Below, piece by piece: positions 1 to 11,515 of a stretch of DNA of 64,000 nt. The notes beneath the pieces are model-generated. The model did not search any database and had not been told where the DNA came from. It was given only the letters and a program-made list of their open reading frames with translations. Position 1 is the first letter of the stretch; each line of letters opens with the position of its first letter. Location: NCBI GenBank assembly GCA_006176705.1, contig QRFJ01001904.1, positions 62,001 to 126,000 of the forward strand, given 5' to 3'. Position numbers and translations under genes: made by a program. The stretch comes from Cocos nucifera (lineage: Eukaryota; Streptophyta; Magnoliopsida; Arecales; Arecaceae).

Positions 1-282
1 CGAGCCCAAGTCTCACATGCTCTCATCTCCTGGATCTAATCTCAATCCATACATGAATTAGCATTCTTAAGAATTCTCAATTCTAACCTTAAGACCCCTA
101 GGACCAATCCAGACCCTAGTCCAAAATAGACCCTCGTATAACTCTGCCCGCGCACTGAGTCGGCTCAGTCTCAGCACTGAGCCAACTAAGTTCCACTAGG
201 TCGGCTCAATCTGAAACTGAGCCAACCCAATTTTGTGCCATGCCTGCAATTCCAAAACTCGATCTTTCTATTTTTTTTTGCT
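1..282. other. non-coding host repeat, left of A1
   Basis: No gene is visible. The stretch holds short palindromic units such as GGCTCAGT...ACTGAGCC (about 162-183) and GGCTCA...TGAGCC (about 202-223). The same kind of unit resumes at 10737 on the far side of A1, so this is one older repeat that A1 split. The identity of that repeat is unknown. Confidence 0.5.
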
Positions 283-287
283 CTTAG

Positions 288-2581
288 TGTTAGATATGTG
301 TACCCTAGAAGCCAAAATTGACTGACACTTGTAATACACTTCTAGGGGCAAAATTATAATTTTGACTATAAATAATAAAATGGATTATTTTCTATCACAT
401 ATGTGTATTTAGTGTCTGTGATATATCTCTTGAGTTAATAGTAATGATAATTCTTATTTTCAAGAGTTGAAAATTTAAGATAAGAATTTTCATTATTAAC
501 TCATAAAATGCTCATGACCGTAGGATCATCATGAGGATGATAATTGATTTGAAAGGTTAGTGTACAATCACTTCTTCATAGTAGATAAGTCTTGAGTCTA
601 TGGTGTAGAACATCAGAGCGAGAGTACAGATACTCATTAGAGAAGGAGGGCACTGAGCATGACCACCTCGAGTAGTCATAAGGAAGTCTACCTTCTCGTC
701 GATGACTGACTCGAAGCTACAGTGGTGTGTCTGGTTCTTTGACCTGAGGTGCATCGATAGTTCACCTTGAGGGTGTTATAGTTTGACTACACCATGACTC
801 GATCTCCTAGCCATTCAAGAATCCTGAGGTGTATGTTGGCTATAGCATGTTCATTGTAGGAATTGGATTGCACCAAGATGGAATCTATCTACCTCGGTGG
901 ATGAGGAGCAGCCCTATGATGATCATGAGAATCAAGTCCATAAGCCCATGGCCATGGCAGAGAGTGAAATAATAGAAAGAGTTTCTATTAAGGTTTTCAC
1001 ATTCGGACTTGAATCGAATGATTAAATCATATGATAGAAATTAGGGTTTGACGAGTTCACCTTAACCCTAATCTGATCGGAGCTCAAGATAGAAGAACTT
1101 AATCACACAAGTAGCTGCACCGAGAGGTTCATTTTTAGTTTTGATGGGTTGCCACCATATACTGCTAGGTGTCACTGGTGGATTTTGGGAGCAATTAGAA
1201 TGATTTAGATGATCGATCATTCTAGTTGTCTGAATCAAAAGAGTTTCTGATCCATCGAAAGGAGTTTCGATGATGTCGATGATAGAGATCATGACATATC
1301 CCATTACCATATAGAACTGAACCTAACTGGATCACACAAATAAGGGTTTGGATCTGGATATCATCAATTGGACTAAACCAGTTCAATTGATTTGAATAAG
1401 ATTCAATTAGGTTCAAGAAAATCGTGCTAGCACACGATTGAGCCTAACGTTCTCCTTTTCTATCATTAAAAGTTGTCTCGACTGAGCCAAATGAGTTTGT
1501 GCTCACTCAGGTACCTTTACTTGGTCTGACTGGAGCTTGTCCAGGTCAGAAAAGGATTGTCTTAATTTATGAGATAAATTTGAGACAACACCTACCATTT
1601 TTCATCACCTGCTAATTCTTGTCTTTGACTTTGGTCAAATGTTGACCTTTGACCCTTGGACATCTGCCCATGTGTCATGCACTTATTGGAGAGCAGATAG
1701 GGGCTTGTCCCCTCTACTAGAAATTAGAAAGAAGGGGGCGCATGCCTAGGATGGCGTGCGCCCATGGATAGGGATGCTGGAGTCCCATACAGATGGGACT
1801 CCAGGTTGCTTCTTGGATTCAAACTTAGGTGGACCCTCACCTATAGACTTTGACCAGTCTTAGGCACCACCTAAGGAATGAATTGGGTCTCTCATCTGAT
1901 TGGATCAGATGATGTCATCCCATCAATCAGATTTAGATCTGATTGCATGAAGCAATGTGATTGGCCGAGGATGATGTGGCACTGCATGGCGCAGCAGGGT
2001 CTATATAAAGACCCTGTCTGCGCCCAACTTTCAAGAGACTTCTCTCTTAGCCCATGCCCCAAGGCTATCCCTCTCTTCCTTCTCCATGCCACCCTTCTAG
2101 GCCTCTCTCTCCTCTCCATGCCCAAGGAAGTTGGGCTTCAGATTGGTGCGATCCAAGGCAAGAAAAGGCTGACGAAAAAGGAAGAAGGCAGCACTATTGC
2201 AGAGACGACTGCTGATCTTCAAAAGGAGTTTTGAAGATCCTTCCAAATCAGATCCAGATCTAATTTTTGGAAAAAAAAAAGAGAAGGAGAAGATCTCTAG
2301 ATCCTAGCCCAAGTGGATATCGGTAGAGGCCAGGCACTTGCGTGGCTAGATCCAGAACCTCAGGGCTTCAGCAGGATCATCAATGGATAATCAGATTACC
2401 CAATCAAGGTAAAATTAAATTTAGATTTAATTTAATTTATTTTTTTATTTATTAGATTATAAAATTAGATCTAAAAAATCTCAGATCTGATTAGGATCTA
2501 AGAGAAAAATTTTTGAAATATCCTCTTCGATCCAATCAGATCTGAACGAACCTGATCCAAAAAATCAGGATTTTTCCTTCA
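288..2581 (+). repeat. A1 5' LTR (2294 bp)
   Basis: The LTR starts TGTTAGATATG and ends CCTTCA directly before the primer-binding site. It is unusually long for a copia element. It contains a run of W-box TTGAC/GTCAA cores near 1623-1653, a palindrome at 1777-1804 (CTGGAGTCCCAT, loop ACAG, ATGGGACTCCAG) and a TATA box at 2002-2009. An antisense open frame covers 557-754. Confidence 0.93.
2002..2009 (+). promoter_or_regulatory. TATA box of the A1 5' LTR promoter
   Basis: The sequence TATATAAA lies about 1.7 kb into the LTR at a position conserved in every copy. It should place the U3/R border roughly 30 bp downstream. No transcript data are available here. Confidence 0.6.
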
Positions 2582-2583
2582 AC

Positions 2584-2595
2584 TGGTATCAGAGC
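2584..2595 (+). other. A1 primer-binding site, tRNA-iMet type
   Basis: TGGTATCAGAGC lies two bases after the 5' LTR. It is the standard complement of the 3' end of initiator methionine tRNA used to prime minus-strand DNA in plant copia elements. Confidence 0.92.
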
Positions 2596-4470
2596 CAGGT
2601 TCTTATAAAATTTATTTAGATCTAATTTTAATTTTAATAAATTAGATAATTTTTAGATATCACATGAGATATGATTAGATCTAAAATTAAAAAATTAAAA
2701 AATTAAAATTAATTAATCTAGATCTAATATGTATGAGAGATGCATAACTAGACTAGGAATAGAATTATTCTATGTGTAGTCTAGCATAATCATAATTTTT
2801 ATTTAATTAAATATAATTTTTAGATCTATTTATTTATTATTTTTTGATATTATAAATATTATAATAAGATCTAAAAATAAAAAATAAATTAAAATTTAAT
2901 TTATTCATATGAGATATGATAGATGCATGTTTAGACTAGTTGTAGAATAGTTCTACAAATTATCTAGAATTAAATTTTATTTGATATGATCAAATTTAAA
3001 TTTAATTTTTTAGATATTATGAGATAATTTAGATCTAAAAATATGCATGATATGATACATGAGATGTATGCAAAACATGTTTTAAGTTAGATCAATTTTA
3101 TATATGAGATATATGATGTAGATCTAACTAGTTTTGTAGATTAGTTGTATTTCTGATTAAGGCATTTTTTCCCTTGGCCGTCCGATCATAAGAACAAAGT
3201 AGGGTTTAAAGACCCTCTCCTTCCCATTCGATGGGGTGTTCTTATGATGTGTAGGGTGCTGCGCATTCGTCCTTAATCAGAAATTCAAAAACTTACTTTC
3301 TGCAAAATCCTAGATCCTGAAATCCTAGGATTTATTTACATGTTTTATTTTATGAACCCTAAACTTAATTAAGAATTAAGATTATGAAAATATATTAGGT
3401 CTAAAATTAAGAAATTTTAGATCTAAGACATATTCATAAAATTGGGTTTGGGCTTGGGTAGCTCAATTAGGTCTAAGCGGTTGATCAAACCGAATCAAGA
3501 GTTGGTTAGATGGGATCAACAGTGCTTAAATTGACCAGCCTAATAGGATTAAGTCTGGGTCAAGATCGAGTCACATGAGTGATCGATCAAGCTAAGACCT
3601 AATTAGGCTCAGTGGTTAGAGTCTGGATTGTAGGCTAACCGATTGGTTCTGGCTCAACAATTTGGTGTCTAAGGTAAGTTTGGCAGATACGATCGACTGA
3701 TTTTTAATTGGAAGCTACTCGACTCGAATGCATTCTTATCGAGTTAATGGCATATCCCTTCCACCGGTCTCACTTACCTGGCCATATTTGTTGACTCAGT
3801 TCTGATCTGAGGTGGTCAATAATCCGAGCTAACCCATGCCACTAGGTTAGTCATAATGGTTATGACTATGTCAAGTCTAGTTTAATGAGACCTAAATCAA
3901 ATCTTCCTAAGAAAAGATTAAGTCTAAGGTCTTCCACCATTGTAGATGTGCGGGCCCTTTTCGGGGTTGATTGTTCTCGGCTGGTTACAGTGGTTCAGTT
4001 GCACCGAAAAGATGCAACCATGTCTATTAGGCATTGGATGCTACGGGCTGGAGGATGGATTGGGCTCAATATTTTGGATACGGTGAGAGACTCAATTAGG
4101 AATCCAATCTATGCAAATGGTGGGTCTGACTTAACTAAGGAGTGGATCAATATTTTGGACATGGTGAGATTCATGAATTAGAGATCAAGTTTGGGTGCAC
4201 CATGATTAGAGAATCATTGAACAAGAGTTGTTCACTCATTGGCTAACCCATCACCAATAACTGTTAGGTGAGGTGATGAGTCAGTTGGTGGGACTGCACC
4301 ACCCACTAGAAATCAGTAATCATGGAGATTTTTGCATCTCTACAGAGAGAAGTGTAGGGATCCAAAAAAATAGTGGAAGCTAATTTTGTTTAAAAATAAA
4401 ATTCTCTAAATAAATTGGTTAAGTCTTAATTATAATATCTAACTAGAAACTTTGACTCTCTATAGGAAAA
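2596..4470 (+). other. A1 untranslated leader
   Basis: This AT-rich leader of about 1.9 kb lies between the primer-binding site and Gag. It holds short palindromes such as GTAGAATAGTTCTAC near 2941, an extended hairpin at 3150-3283, and a 98-codon open frame at 3885-4181 whose counterpart is partly open in A3 (31305-31487) but closed by a TGA in A2 and A4. No domain is recognised in that frame. Confidence 0.7.
3150..3283 (+). other. A1 leader extended hairpin
   Basis: The outer stem TTTCTGATTAAGG (3150-3162) pairs perfectly with CCTTAATCAGAAA (3271-3283). An inner stem TCATAAGAAC (3086-type unit at 3186-3195) pairs with GTTCTTATGA (3238-3247). The same fold can be drawn in all other copies. 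A packaging, dimerisation or translation-control role is inference. Confidence 0.65.
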
Positions 4471-5300
4471 ATGTCTGCATCCAACCCACTAGCATGAATC
4501 CTGGACACCCATAGACTGACCGGACCAAATTACAAGGATTGGCTCCAAAACTTCAAAAATCATTTTGGATTCTGAGAAGTTAACTCATGTATTGGACCAG
4601 GACCCTCCCACCTTACCAGCTCATCCATCCGCTGAATAGAGAGCATCTCTTGGATAAGTGGAGACGATGAAGATAACAAGGCCAGATACTATACATGTTG
4701 GGCTCGATGTCTGATGAGCTTCAGTGCCAACATGAAGATATCAGGACTGCTCGCCAAATGTTGGCTCACCTACAAGGAGATGTTTGGTGAACAGAGTCGC
4801 GCAGCCAAGTATCAAGTCACTAAATGACTATTCAAGGCTAAAGATGCATGATGGGCAGTCAGTCCAAGATCATTGTCTGATGATGATCAAGGACTTGGAA
4901 GAGCTTGAGAAGCTCGGAGTGAAGGTTGGACTTGGATCTATAGAATGATATATAATTCTGCAATCCTTGACTGATGCATATGGGCAGTTCATCATGAACT
5001 ACCATATGCATAAACTTCAAAACTCCTTGGCCGAACTTATGAACATGCTGGTTACCGCTGAGCTTTCCATGAAAGGTTCTAAAGGCTCAGTGCTTGCTAT
5101 GGAATGGACTTCTTCCAAGAGAAAGTCTTTTGGAAAGAAGAAGAAGTCTGTGAAAAAGCAGAAGGTGGAAGGAGGAAAGAAGAAAAAGGCAGAGCTGAAG
5201 AAGAAGGCCGCTGACAAAGAAAAGTATTTCCATTGCAACAATGATGGCCACTGAAAGCGAAACTGCCCTACTTACCTGGCCACCCTAAAGAAGAAGGAGG
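4471..5300 (+). pseudogene. A1 gag remnant with zinc knuckle
   Basis: Gag should form the virus-like particle and bind RNA. The N-terminal part is scrambled by small indels and carries the shared TGA at 4825-4827. The open segment 4967-5254 gives the C-terminal half: a Lys-rich tract (KKKKSVKKQK) followed by the nucleocapsid knuckle C-x2-C-x4-H. A TGA then falls where the other copies have Trp, just before the last Cys of the CCHC motif. Confidence 0.88.
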
Positions 5301-5317
5301 CAGGTCCTTCTGGAGGT

Positions 5318-5530
5318 ATGCTCGTTATTGAGTCTAACCTTACGATTTCTTCTGCATCCAGTTGGATGCTTGACTCTGGTTCTAGTGCTCATTTGTGCAC
5401 TTCTATGCAGGGTCTTGAGGATAGCAGGAGGCTGAGGGATGGTGAGATGATCCTATGCACGTCGAAAATGGAGCAAGAGTTGCTACCATGGCCGTGGGAA
5501 CATACCCTCTTCGACTACCATCTGGTTTAG
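5318..5530 (+). pseudogene. A1 aspartic protease fragment
   Basis: The retropepsin active site is intact as LDSGSSAHLC. This enzyme would cut the polyprotein as a dimer. The frame changes at about 5455, after which the rest of the domain (YYVPAASRNLISIS) continues in another frame. Confidence 0.85.
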
Positions 5531-6629
5531 ACTTAGTATTAAAAGACTGTTATTATGTGCCTGCAGCAAGCAGGAATTTGATTTCTATTTCTTGCCTTGC
5601 ATTAGAAGGCTATGTAATTAGTTTTCTTAAGGACCATTGTAACATTCTTTATGAAAGAAATAAAATTGCAAGTGGTTTTCTTATTAACGGTCTTTATCAG
5701 TTACATATTGATGTATCTATTTTTAATATCGAGCAAAATGTGAATGCCATAAAATCAAAACGACCTAGGGATAGTCCAAATGATAGGTATCTATGGCACC
5801 TAAGATTAGGTCATATAGCAGAAGATAGGGATTAACAAATTGGAGAAAACTGGGCTATTGAGTCCATTGACTTTCGAGTCATATCCAATTTGTGAATCCT
5901 GTCTTCATGGCAAAATGACTAAGCTCCCTTTTGTAGGACATGGAGAAAGGGCCACGGATCTTCTTGCCCTAGTACATACTGATGTGTGCGGCCCATTTGA
6001 TGTGCCGGCTAGAGGCAACTTTAGTCTACTTCATAACCTTTACCGAGGTATGGGTATGTGTATCTTATGAGACACAAGTCTGAAGCTTTTGAAAAGTTCA
6101 AAGAAATTCAGACATGAAGTAGAAAAGCAAAATTGAAAAATCCATTAAGGTTCTTCGATCAGATCGAGGAGGTGAATACCTTAGTCGAAAATTTCTGGAC
6201 TATCTCAAGAAAAATGGCATAGTCTCTCAATGGACTCCACCTGGAATACCTCAACTCAACGGGATTTCAGAATGGAGGAATCGGATCCTATTAGATATGG
6301 TCCGATCCATGATGAGCTTCACAGACCTTCCTGATTTTCTTTGGGGATACTGTTTGTTAACTGCAATATACTTACTGAATAGGATTCCTTCTAAAACCAT
6401 TCCTACCACACCGTATGAGATATGGCATGGTAAGAAACCAAGTCTGAGTCATCTCAGAATTTGGGGTTGTCCGGCTCATGTCAAAAGACAACAAGCGGAC
6501 AAGTTAGACTTTAGGTCCTTTAGAGCTCGATTCATAGGATATCCTAAAGAGTCATTAGGATATTATTTCTACATTTCAGAAGATCACAATGTGATTGTGA
6601 GTCGACATGCCATCTTTCTTGAAAAATAG
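5455..6629 (+). pseudogene. A1 protease tail and integrase, frameshifted
   Basis: Three open pieces in different frames cover this domain. 5455-5835 gives the end of protease and the first half of the integrase zinc finger (WHLRLGH). 5840-6070 gives the C-x2-C half (CESC) and the first catalytic Asp (HTDVCGPF). 6297-6629 gives the C-terminal part with the GKKPSLSHLRIWGC block, up to the shared TAG. The second catalytic Asp (SDRGGEY) and the Glu (SEWRNR) can be read between the open pieces. A frameshift near 6040 removes part of the core. Confidence 0.88.
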
Positions 6630-7668
6630 TTTATTCAAGATAGTGGCATTGGAAAGCAGATCAAGCTCGAGGAGAAAGTCTCACAAGAGCAACGAGCTAA
6701 GGACCAAATGGAACCAAATCAGGTTAAGCCAATCCATACACTACCTCCTCCACCTCGTAGATTAGAAAGAATTTTCCATCCCCCTGAGAGGTACTTAGGT
6801 ACTATTTCAGAGGAATGTAGAGAAAATATTCCTCGTAGGTAATGGGGTTCATGGTGATGATCCCAAAACCTATAATGAGGCGATATCAGATATCGACTCT
6901 GAGAAATGGTTAGAGGCAATGAAGTCAGAAATTGACTCGATGCACTCAAACCAAGTCTGGACCTTGGTAGATCCACCAGAAGGTATAGTACCTATTGGGT
7001 GTAAATGGATCTACAAGAGAAAGATTGGTATAGATGAAAATGTGGAGACATTCAAAGCTAGATTAGTGGCAAAAGGATTATAGTCAATGCAAAGGCATTG
7101 ACTATCAGGATACCTTTTCGTCAGTAGCTATGCTAAAATCCATCCGCACATTGCTTGCTGTTGCAGCCTATTTCGATTATGAAATATGGCAAATGGATGT
7201 GAAAAAATGGCATTCTTAAATGGATATCTTGAGGAAGATATCTATATGGAACAGCCGCTAGGTTTCACATCCAGTGATGATGATCACAAGGTATGCAAGC
7301 TGCAAAGGTCCATATATGGACTTAAGCAAGCATCTCGGAGCTGGAATACTCATTTTAATGATGTGATCAAAATATTTGATTTCATCAAGAATGAGGAGGA
7401 GCCATGTGTCTTCAAAAAGGTCAGTGGGAGCGCTGTTGTCTTCCTCGTATTGTACGTGGATGACATCCTCCTTATTGGAAATGATATTTTCATGTTGACC
7501 ACAGTTAAAATATGGTTATCTAAAGAATTCTCCATGAAAGACCTAGGAGAAGCATCCTTTATTCTAGGAATTAAGGTCTATAGAGATAGACCGAATAGGA
7601 TGCTAGGACTTTCACAGAAGATGTACATAGAGGAAGTACTAAAGAGGTTTAGTATGGAAAAACTCTAA
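6630..7668 (+). pseudogene. A1 reverse transcriptase, frameshifted
   Basis: After the shared TAG a Pro-rich linker leads into RT, which would copy genomic RNA into DNA. The N-terminal RT blocks (WTLVDPPEGI, FKARLVAKG) are readable. Indels near 7080 and 7205 break the frame, the second of them right after the catalytic QMDVK. The open segment 7186-7668 holds the YVDD catalytic motif and runs to MEKL, where an extra A near 7665 shifts the frame. Confidence 0.88.
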
Positions 7669-8433
7669 GAGGGGTTTAGTATCCTTCAGGCATGGCATTC
7701 ATCTTTCCAAGAAGATGTGCCCTAGCACACCTGAGGAAATAGAACGCATGAGCAAGATCCCTTATGCTTCAGCAATAGGGAGCCTCATGTATGCCATGTT
7801 ATGTACACGACCTGATATAGCCCATGCCATGAGTGTCACGAGCAGATATCAGTCGAATTCAGGTGAAGAACACTGAACTTCTATGAAATGTATCCTTAAG
7901 TACTTAAGAAGAACTAAGGATATGTTACTGGTCTTTGGCAATGGAGAACTCCAAGTCCAAGGATATACAGACTTGGACTTTATGTCCGATGTAGATAATC
8001 AAAAGTCAACATTTGGGAGTTTGTTTGTGTGCGATGGTGGAGCTGATAGTTGAAAAAGTTTCACGCAGACAGTGATAGTAGATTCCACCATGGAAGCAGA
8101 ATATATCGCTATGTTAGAAGCTGCAAAGGAGGCATTATGGTACAAGAAGTTTGCCGCAGAGATTGGAGTAATGCCATCAGATGCCATTCCTCTATACTAC
8201 GACAACAATGGCACCATAGCCCTTACTAAGGAGCCGAATCTCACCAAAAATCTAAGCACATCGAGCGGCAATACCACCTCATCCACGATTACCTCGAAAA
8301 GGATTACATCGAGGTCAAGAGAGTCGACTCTGCAGATAATGCGGCAGACCCGCTTACAAAGCCATTGGGCCAACAGAAGATCGAAGCCCACGTTGAGAAG
8401 ATGGGACTTAGATTTGTAGCTAATTAGCTTTAG
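7669..8433 (+). pseudogene. A1 RNase H, degenerate
   Basis: RNase H would remove the RNA strand of the RNA-DNA hybrid. The motifs EAEYIA and YYDNNG are readable in 8072-8419. A one-base loss near EPN (about 8237) shifts the remaining frame. TGA and TAG stops occur upstream, and Trp becomes TAG in the last line of the protein. Confidence 0.85.
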
Positions 8434-8446
8434 GTCAGTGGTAGTT
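8434..8446 (+). other. A1 polypurine tract, decayed
   Basis: The sequence directly before the 3' LTR reads GTCAGTGGTAGTT. The same place in A2 reads GACAAGTGGGAGAT, a normal plus-strand primer tract, so A1 has lost several purines. Confidence 0.6.
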
Positions 8447-10731
8447 TGTTAGATATGTGTGCCCTAGAAGCCAGAATTGGCTGACACTTGTAATATACTT
8501 CTAGGGATAAAATTATAATTTTGACTATAAATAATAAAATGGGTTATTTTCTATCACATATGTGTATTTAGTGTCTGTGATACATCTCTTGAGTTAATGG
8601 TAATGATAATTCTTATTTTCAAGAGTTGAAAATTTAAGATAAGAAGTTTCATTATTAACTCATAAAATGCTCATGACCATAGGATCATCATGAGGATGGT
8701 GATTGATCCAGAAGGTTAGTGTATAATCACTTCTTTATAGTAGATGAGTCTTGAGTCTATGGTGTAGAGACACCAGAGCGAGAGTACAGGTACTCATTAG
8801 AGAACGAGGGCACTGAGCGTGACCATCTTGAGTAGTCATAAGGAAGTCTACCTTCTCATCGATGACTGACTCGAAGCTATAGTGGTGTGTCTGGTTCTTT
8901 GACCTGAGGTGCATCGGTAGTTCACCTTGAGGTGTTATAGTTTGACTACACCATAACTCAATCTCCTAGCCATTCGAAATCCTGAGGTGTATGTTGGCTA
9001 TAGCATGTTCATTGTAGGAATTGGATTGCACCAAGATGGAATCTATCTACCTCGGTGGATGAGGAGCAGCCCTATGATGATCATGAGAATCAAGTCCATA
9101 AGCCCATGGCCATGGCAGAGAGTGAAATAATAGAAAGAGTTTCTATTAAGATTTTCACATCGGACTTGAATCGAATGATTAAATCATATGATAGAAATTA
9201 GGGTTTGATGAGTTCACCTTAACCCTAATCTGATCGGGGCTCAAGATAGAAGAACTTAATCACACAAGTAGCTGCACCAAGAGGTTCATTTTTAGTTTTG
9301 ATGGATTGCCACCATATACTGCTAGGTGTCACTGGTGGATTTTGAGAGCAATTAGAATGATTTAGATGATCGATCATTCTAGTTGTCTGAATCAGAAGAG
9401 TTCTGATCCATCGAAAGGAGTTTCGATGATGTCGATGATGGAGATCATGACATATCCCATTACCATATAGAACTGAACCTAACTGAGTCACACAAATAAG
9501 GGTTTGGATCTAAATATCATTAATTGAACTAACCTAGTTCAATTGATTTGAATTAGATTCAATTAGGTTCAAGGAAATCATGCTAGCACATGATTGAACC
9601 TAACATTCTCCTTTTTCTATCATTAAATGTTATCTCGACTGAGCCAAATGAGTTTGTGCTCACTCAGGTACCTTTATCTGATCTGACTGGAGCTTGTCCA
9701 GGTCAGAAAAGGATTGTCTTAATTTATGAGATAAATTTAAGACAACACCTACCATTTTTCATCACCTGCTAATTCTTATCCTTTGACTTTGGTCAAATGT
9801 TGACCTTTGATCCTTGGACATCTGCCCATGTGTCATACACTTATTAGAGAGTAGATAGGGGCTTGTGCCCTCCCTAGAAATTGAGAAGGAGGGGGTACAC
9901 GCCTAGGATGGCATGCACCCATGGATAGGGATGCCTGGAGTCCCATACGGATGGGACTCCAAGTTGCTTCTTGGATTCAAACTTGGTGACCCTCACCTAT
10001 AGACTTTGATCAGTCTTAGGCACCACTTTAGGATGAATCTATGGGTCTCTCATCTAATTGGATCAGGAGATATCATCCCACCAATCAGATTTAGATCTGA
10101 ATAAACGAAGCAATGTGATTGGCTGAGGTGATGTGGCACTACATAATGCAGTAGGGTCTATATAATGACTTACCTACGCCCAACTTTCAAGAGACTTCTC
10201 TCTTAGCCATGCCCTAAGGCTGTCCCTCTCTTTTCTCTATGCCACCTTTAGGCTATCTCTCTCCTCTCCATGCCCAAGGATAGTTGGACTTCAGATTAGT
10301 GCGATTCAGACAAGAAAAGGCTGATGAGAAAGGAAGAAGCCAGCATTGCTGTAGAGACGACTGCTGATCTTCAAAAGAAGTTTTGAAGATCCTCCAAATT
10401 AGATCTAGATCTAATTTTTGGAAAAAAGAAAGAGAAGGAGAAGATCTCCAAATTTAGCTTAAGTGGATATCGATAGAGGTCAGGCGCTTGCATGGCTAGA
10501 TCTAGAACCTCAGGGCTTCAGCATGATCATCAATAGGTAATTGGATTACCCATGTCAAGATAAAACTAATTTAGATTTAATTTAATTTAATTTTTTTATT
10601 TATCAAATTGTAAAATTAGACTTAAAAAATGTCAGATCTGATGAGGATCTAAGAGAAAATTTTTAAAATATGCCTCTCGATCCAATCAGATATGAACGAA
10701 TCTGATCTAGAAAATCATGATTTGCCCTTCA
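8447..10731 (+). repeat. A1 3' LTR (2285 bp)
   Basis: This is the direct repeat of 288-2581 and ends just before the right TSD cttag. The palindrome is kept at about 9935-9960 with GGAGTCCCAT and ATGGGACTCC arms. The TATA region is at 10159-10166 (TATATAAT). An 88-codon antisense open frame covers 9225-9491. Confidence 0.93.
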
Positions 10732-10736
10732 CTTAG

Positions 10737-11515
10737 ACTTAGCCAACCCAGCTTTGGACTGAGCCGACTAACCTACAGGAAATCTTCTTTCTACAGTCTT
10801 GATTCTCCAACTTTGGTTCCTTCCTCCATCTTGAATTTTAGATCTCTAAAGCATCAACCAAGCCCCTTGAGGCCCTCAATACCTGAATCTCAAGCCCGTG
10901 GAGAGTTTCATGCCGCCTCTACCCTAGAACTACACATGTCCTAGCCCTAGGACCACACCTATCCTAGCCTCCTTAGAGCCCTCACCCTGGCTCTATCCGT
11001 GGCCTCCTAAGGCTTGGGATTGGGAGTACCACACCACCTATATATACTTTACAAAAGGGTAAAGCCCCAAGCTTATAAAGAAACTCTCCAAAACAAAAAC
11101 ATCCCATGAACATGAAATAAACCCATAAAAATTAAGCTGGCCTAGTTTCAGACTGAGCTGGCTAACCTACGATTGGGTTGACTCAATCTGAGACTGAGCC
11201 AACCCAATTGTATTCCATGCCAACAATCAGACTGAGCTGATCTAGTTGTATACCATGCCAACAATCTAAAAATGCTACTTTACATCTAAATTTTCTTCTG
11301 AGACATAGCCGACCCAGTCTTGGATGGAGTCAGAGCAGTTTTCAACTTAGCCGGCTCAGTCTCAGGATGAGTCGGCTAAGTTTTTGAACTTTGCTACTCG
11401 GGTTGATTTCTCTTCCAACTTGCTTCCATCTTTTCATGACCTATCTTCCCATGTTTTCAAGACTTGGGAGTGGAGCTTCTACTTATGATGCAAGATTAGT
11501 ATCGCTTTATCCCAC
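10737..11515. other. non-coding host repeat between A1 and A2
   Basis: No gene is visible. The stretch continues the sequence left of A1. It carries several copies of a unit like GACTGAGCCAACCCAATTG, often facing its own inverse (for example AGCCGGCTCA and TGAGTCGGCT near 11350-11380). A ~38-bp direct repeat ending CCATGCCAACAATC occurs twice at about 11195-11270. A TATATATA stretch near 11040 could be a promoter but nothing else supports it. Confidence 0.5.

Larger units (their letters stand above)
4471..8433 (+). pseudogene. A1 Gag-Pol polyprotein, multiply broken
   Basis: The coding region starts at an ATG encoding MSASNPLA and ends at the TAG just before the 3' LTR. All copia domains can be followed in order, but frame changes and stops interrupt every domain. 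The two stops shared with all other copies are present: TGA at 4825-4827 in Gag, and TAG at 6627-6629 after the integrase sequence IFLEK. Private damage includes an early stop in the first ten codons, single-base insertions around 4840, 5828, 7080 and 7665, and a TGA replacing the Trp inside the zinc knuckle. This is a decayed copy. Confidence 0.93.
288..10731 (+). mobile_element. Copia-A copy A1, complete but degenerate LTR retrotransposon
   Basis: This Ty1/copia element is bounded by two long LTRs (288-2581 and 8447-10731) that start TGTTAGATATGTG and end CCTTCA. The 5-bp target-site duplication cttag at 283-287 and 10732-10736 matches perfectly and proves both ends. A tRNA-iMet primer-binding site follows the 5' LTR. 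A coding region in the copia order Gag, protease, integrase, RT, RNase H follows a leader of about 1.9 kb. The two LTRs differ by many substitutions and small indels, so the insertion is not recent. The coding region is broken by several stops and frameshifts, so A1 cannot make its own proteins. Confidence 0.95.

Noticed and set aside
557..754. Short antisense open frames in LTRs as host genes
   Set aside because: They lie within LTRs, repeat with the LTR copies and match no known family. They are reported only as an observation.
1878..2234. 118-codon + strand open frame
   Set aside because: It crosses the TATA box and U3/R border of the A1 5' LTR, and equivalent frames in other LTRs are not open in the same way.
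2584..2595. Primer-binding site as part of a real tRNA gene
   Set aside because: Only the 12-base complement of the tRNA end is present; no tRNA arms can be drawn.
5017..5241. Phe-rich minus-strand frame
   Set aside because: It is the complement of the Lys-rich Gag tract, and similar shadows occur in the other copies.
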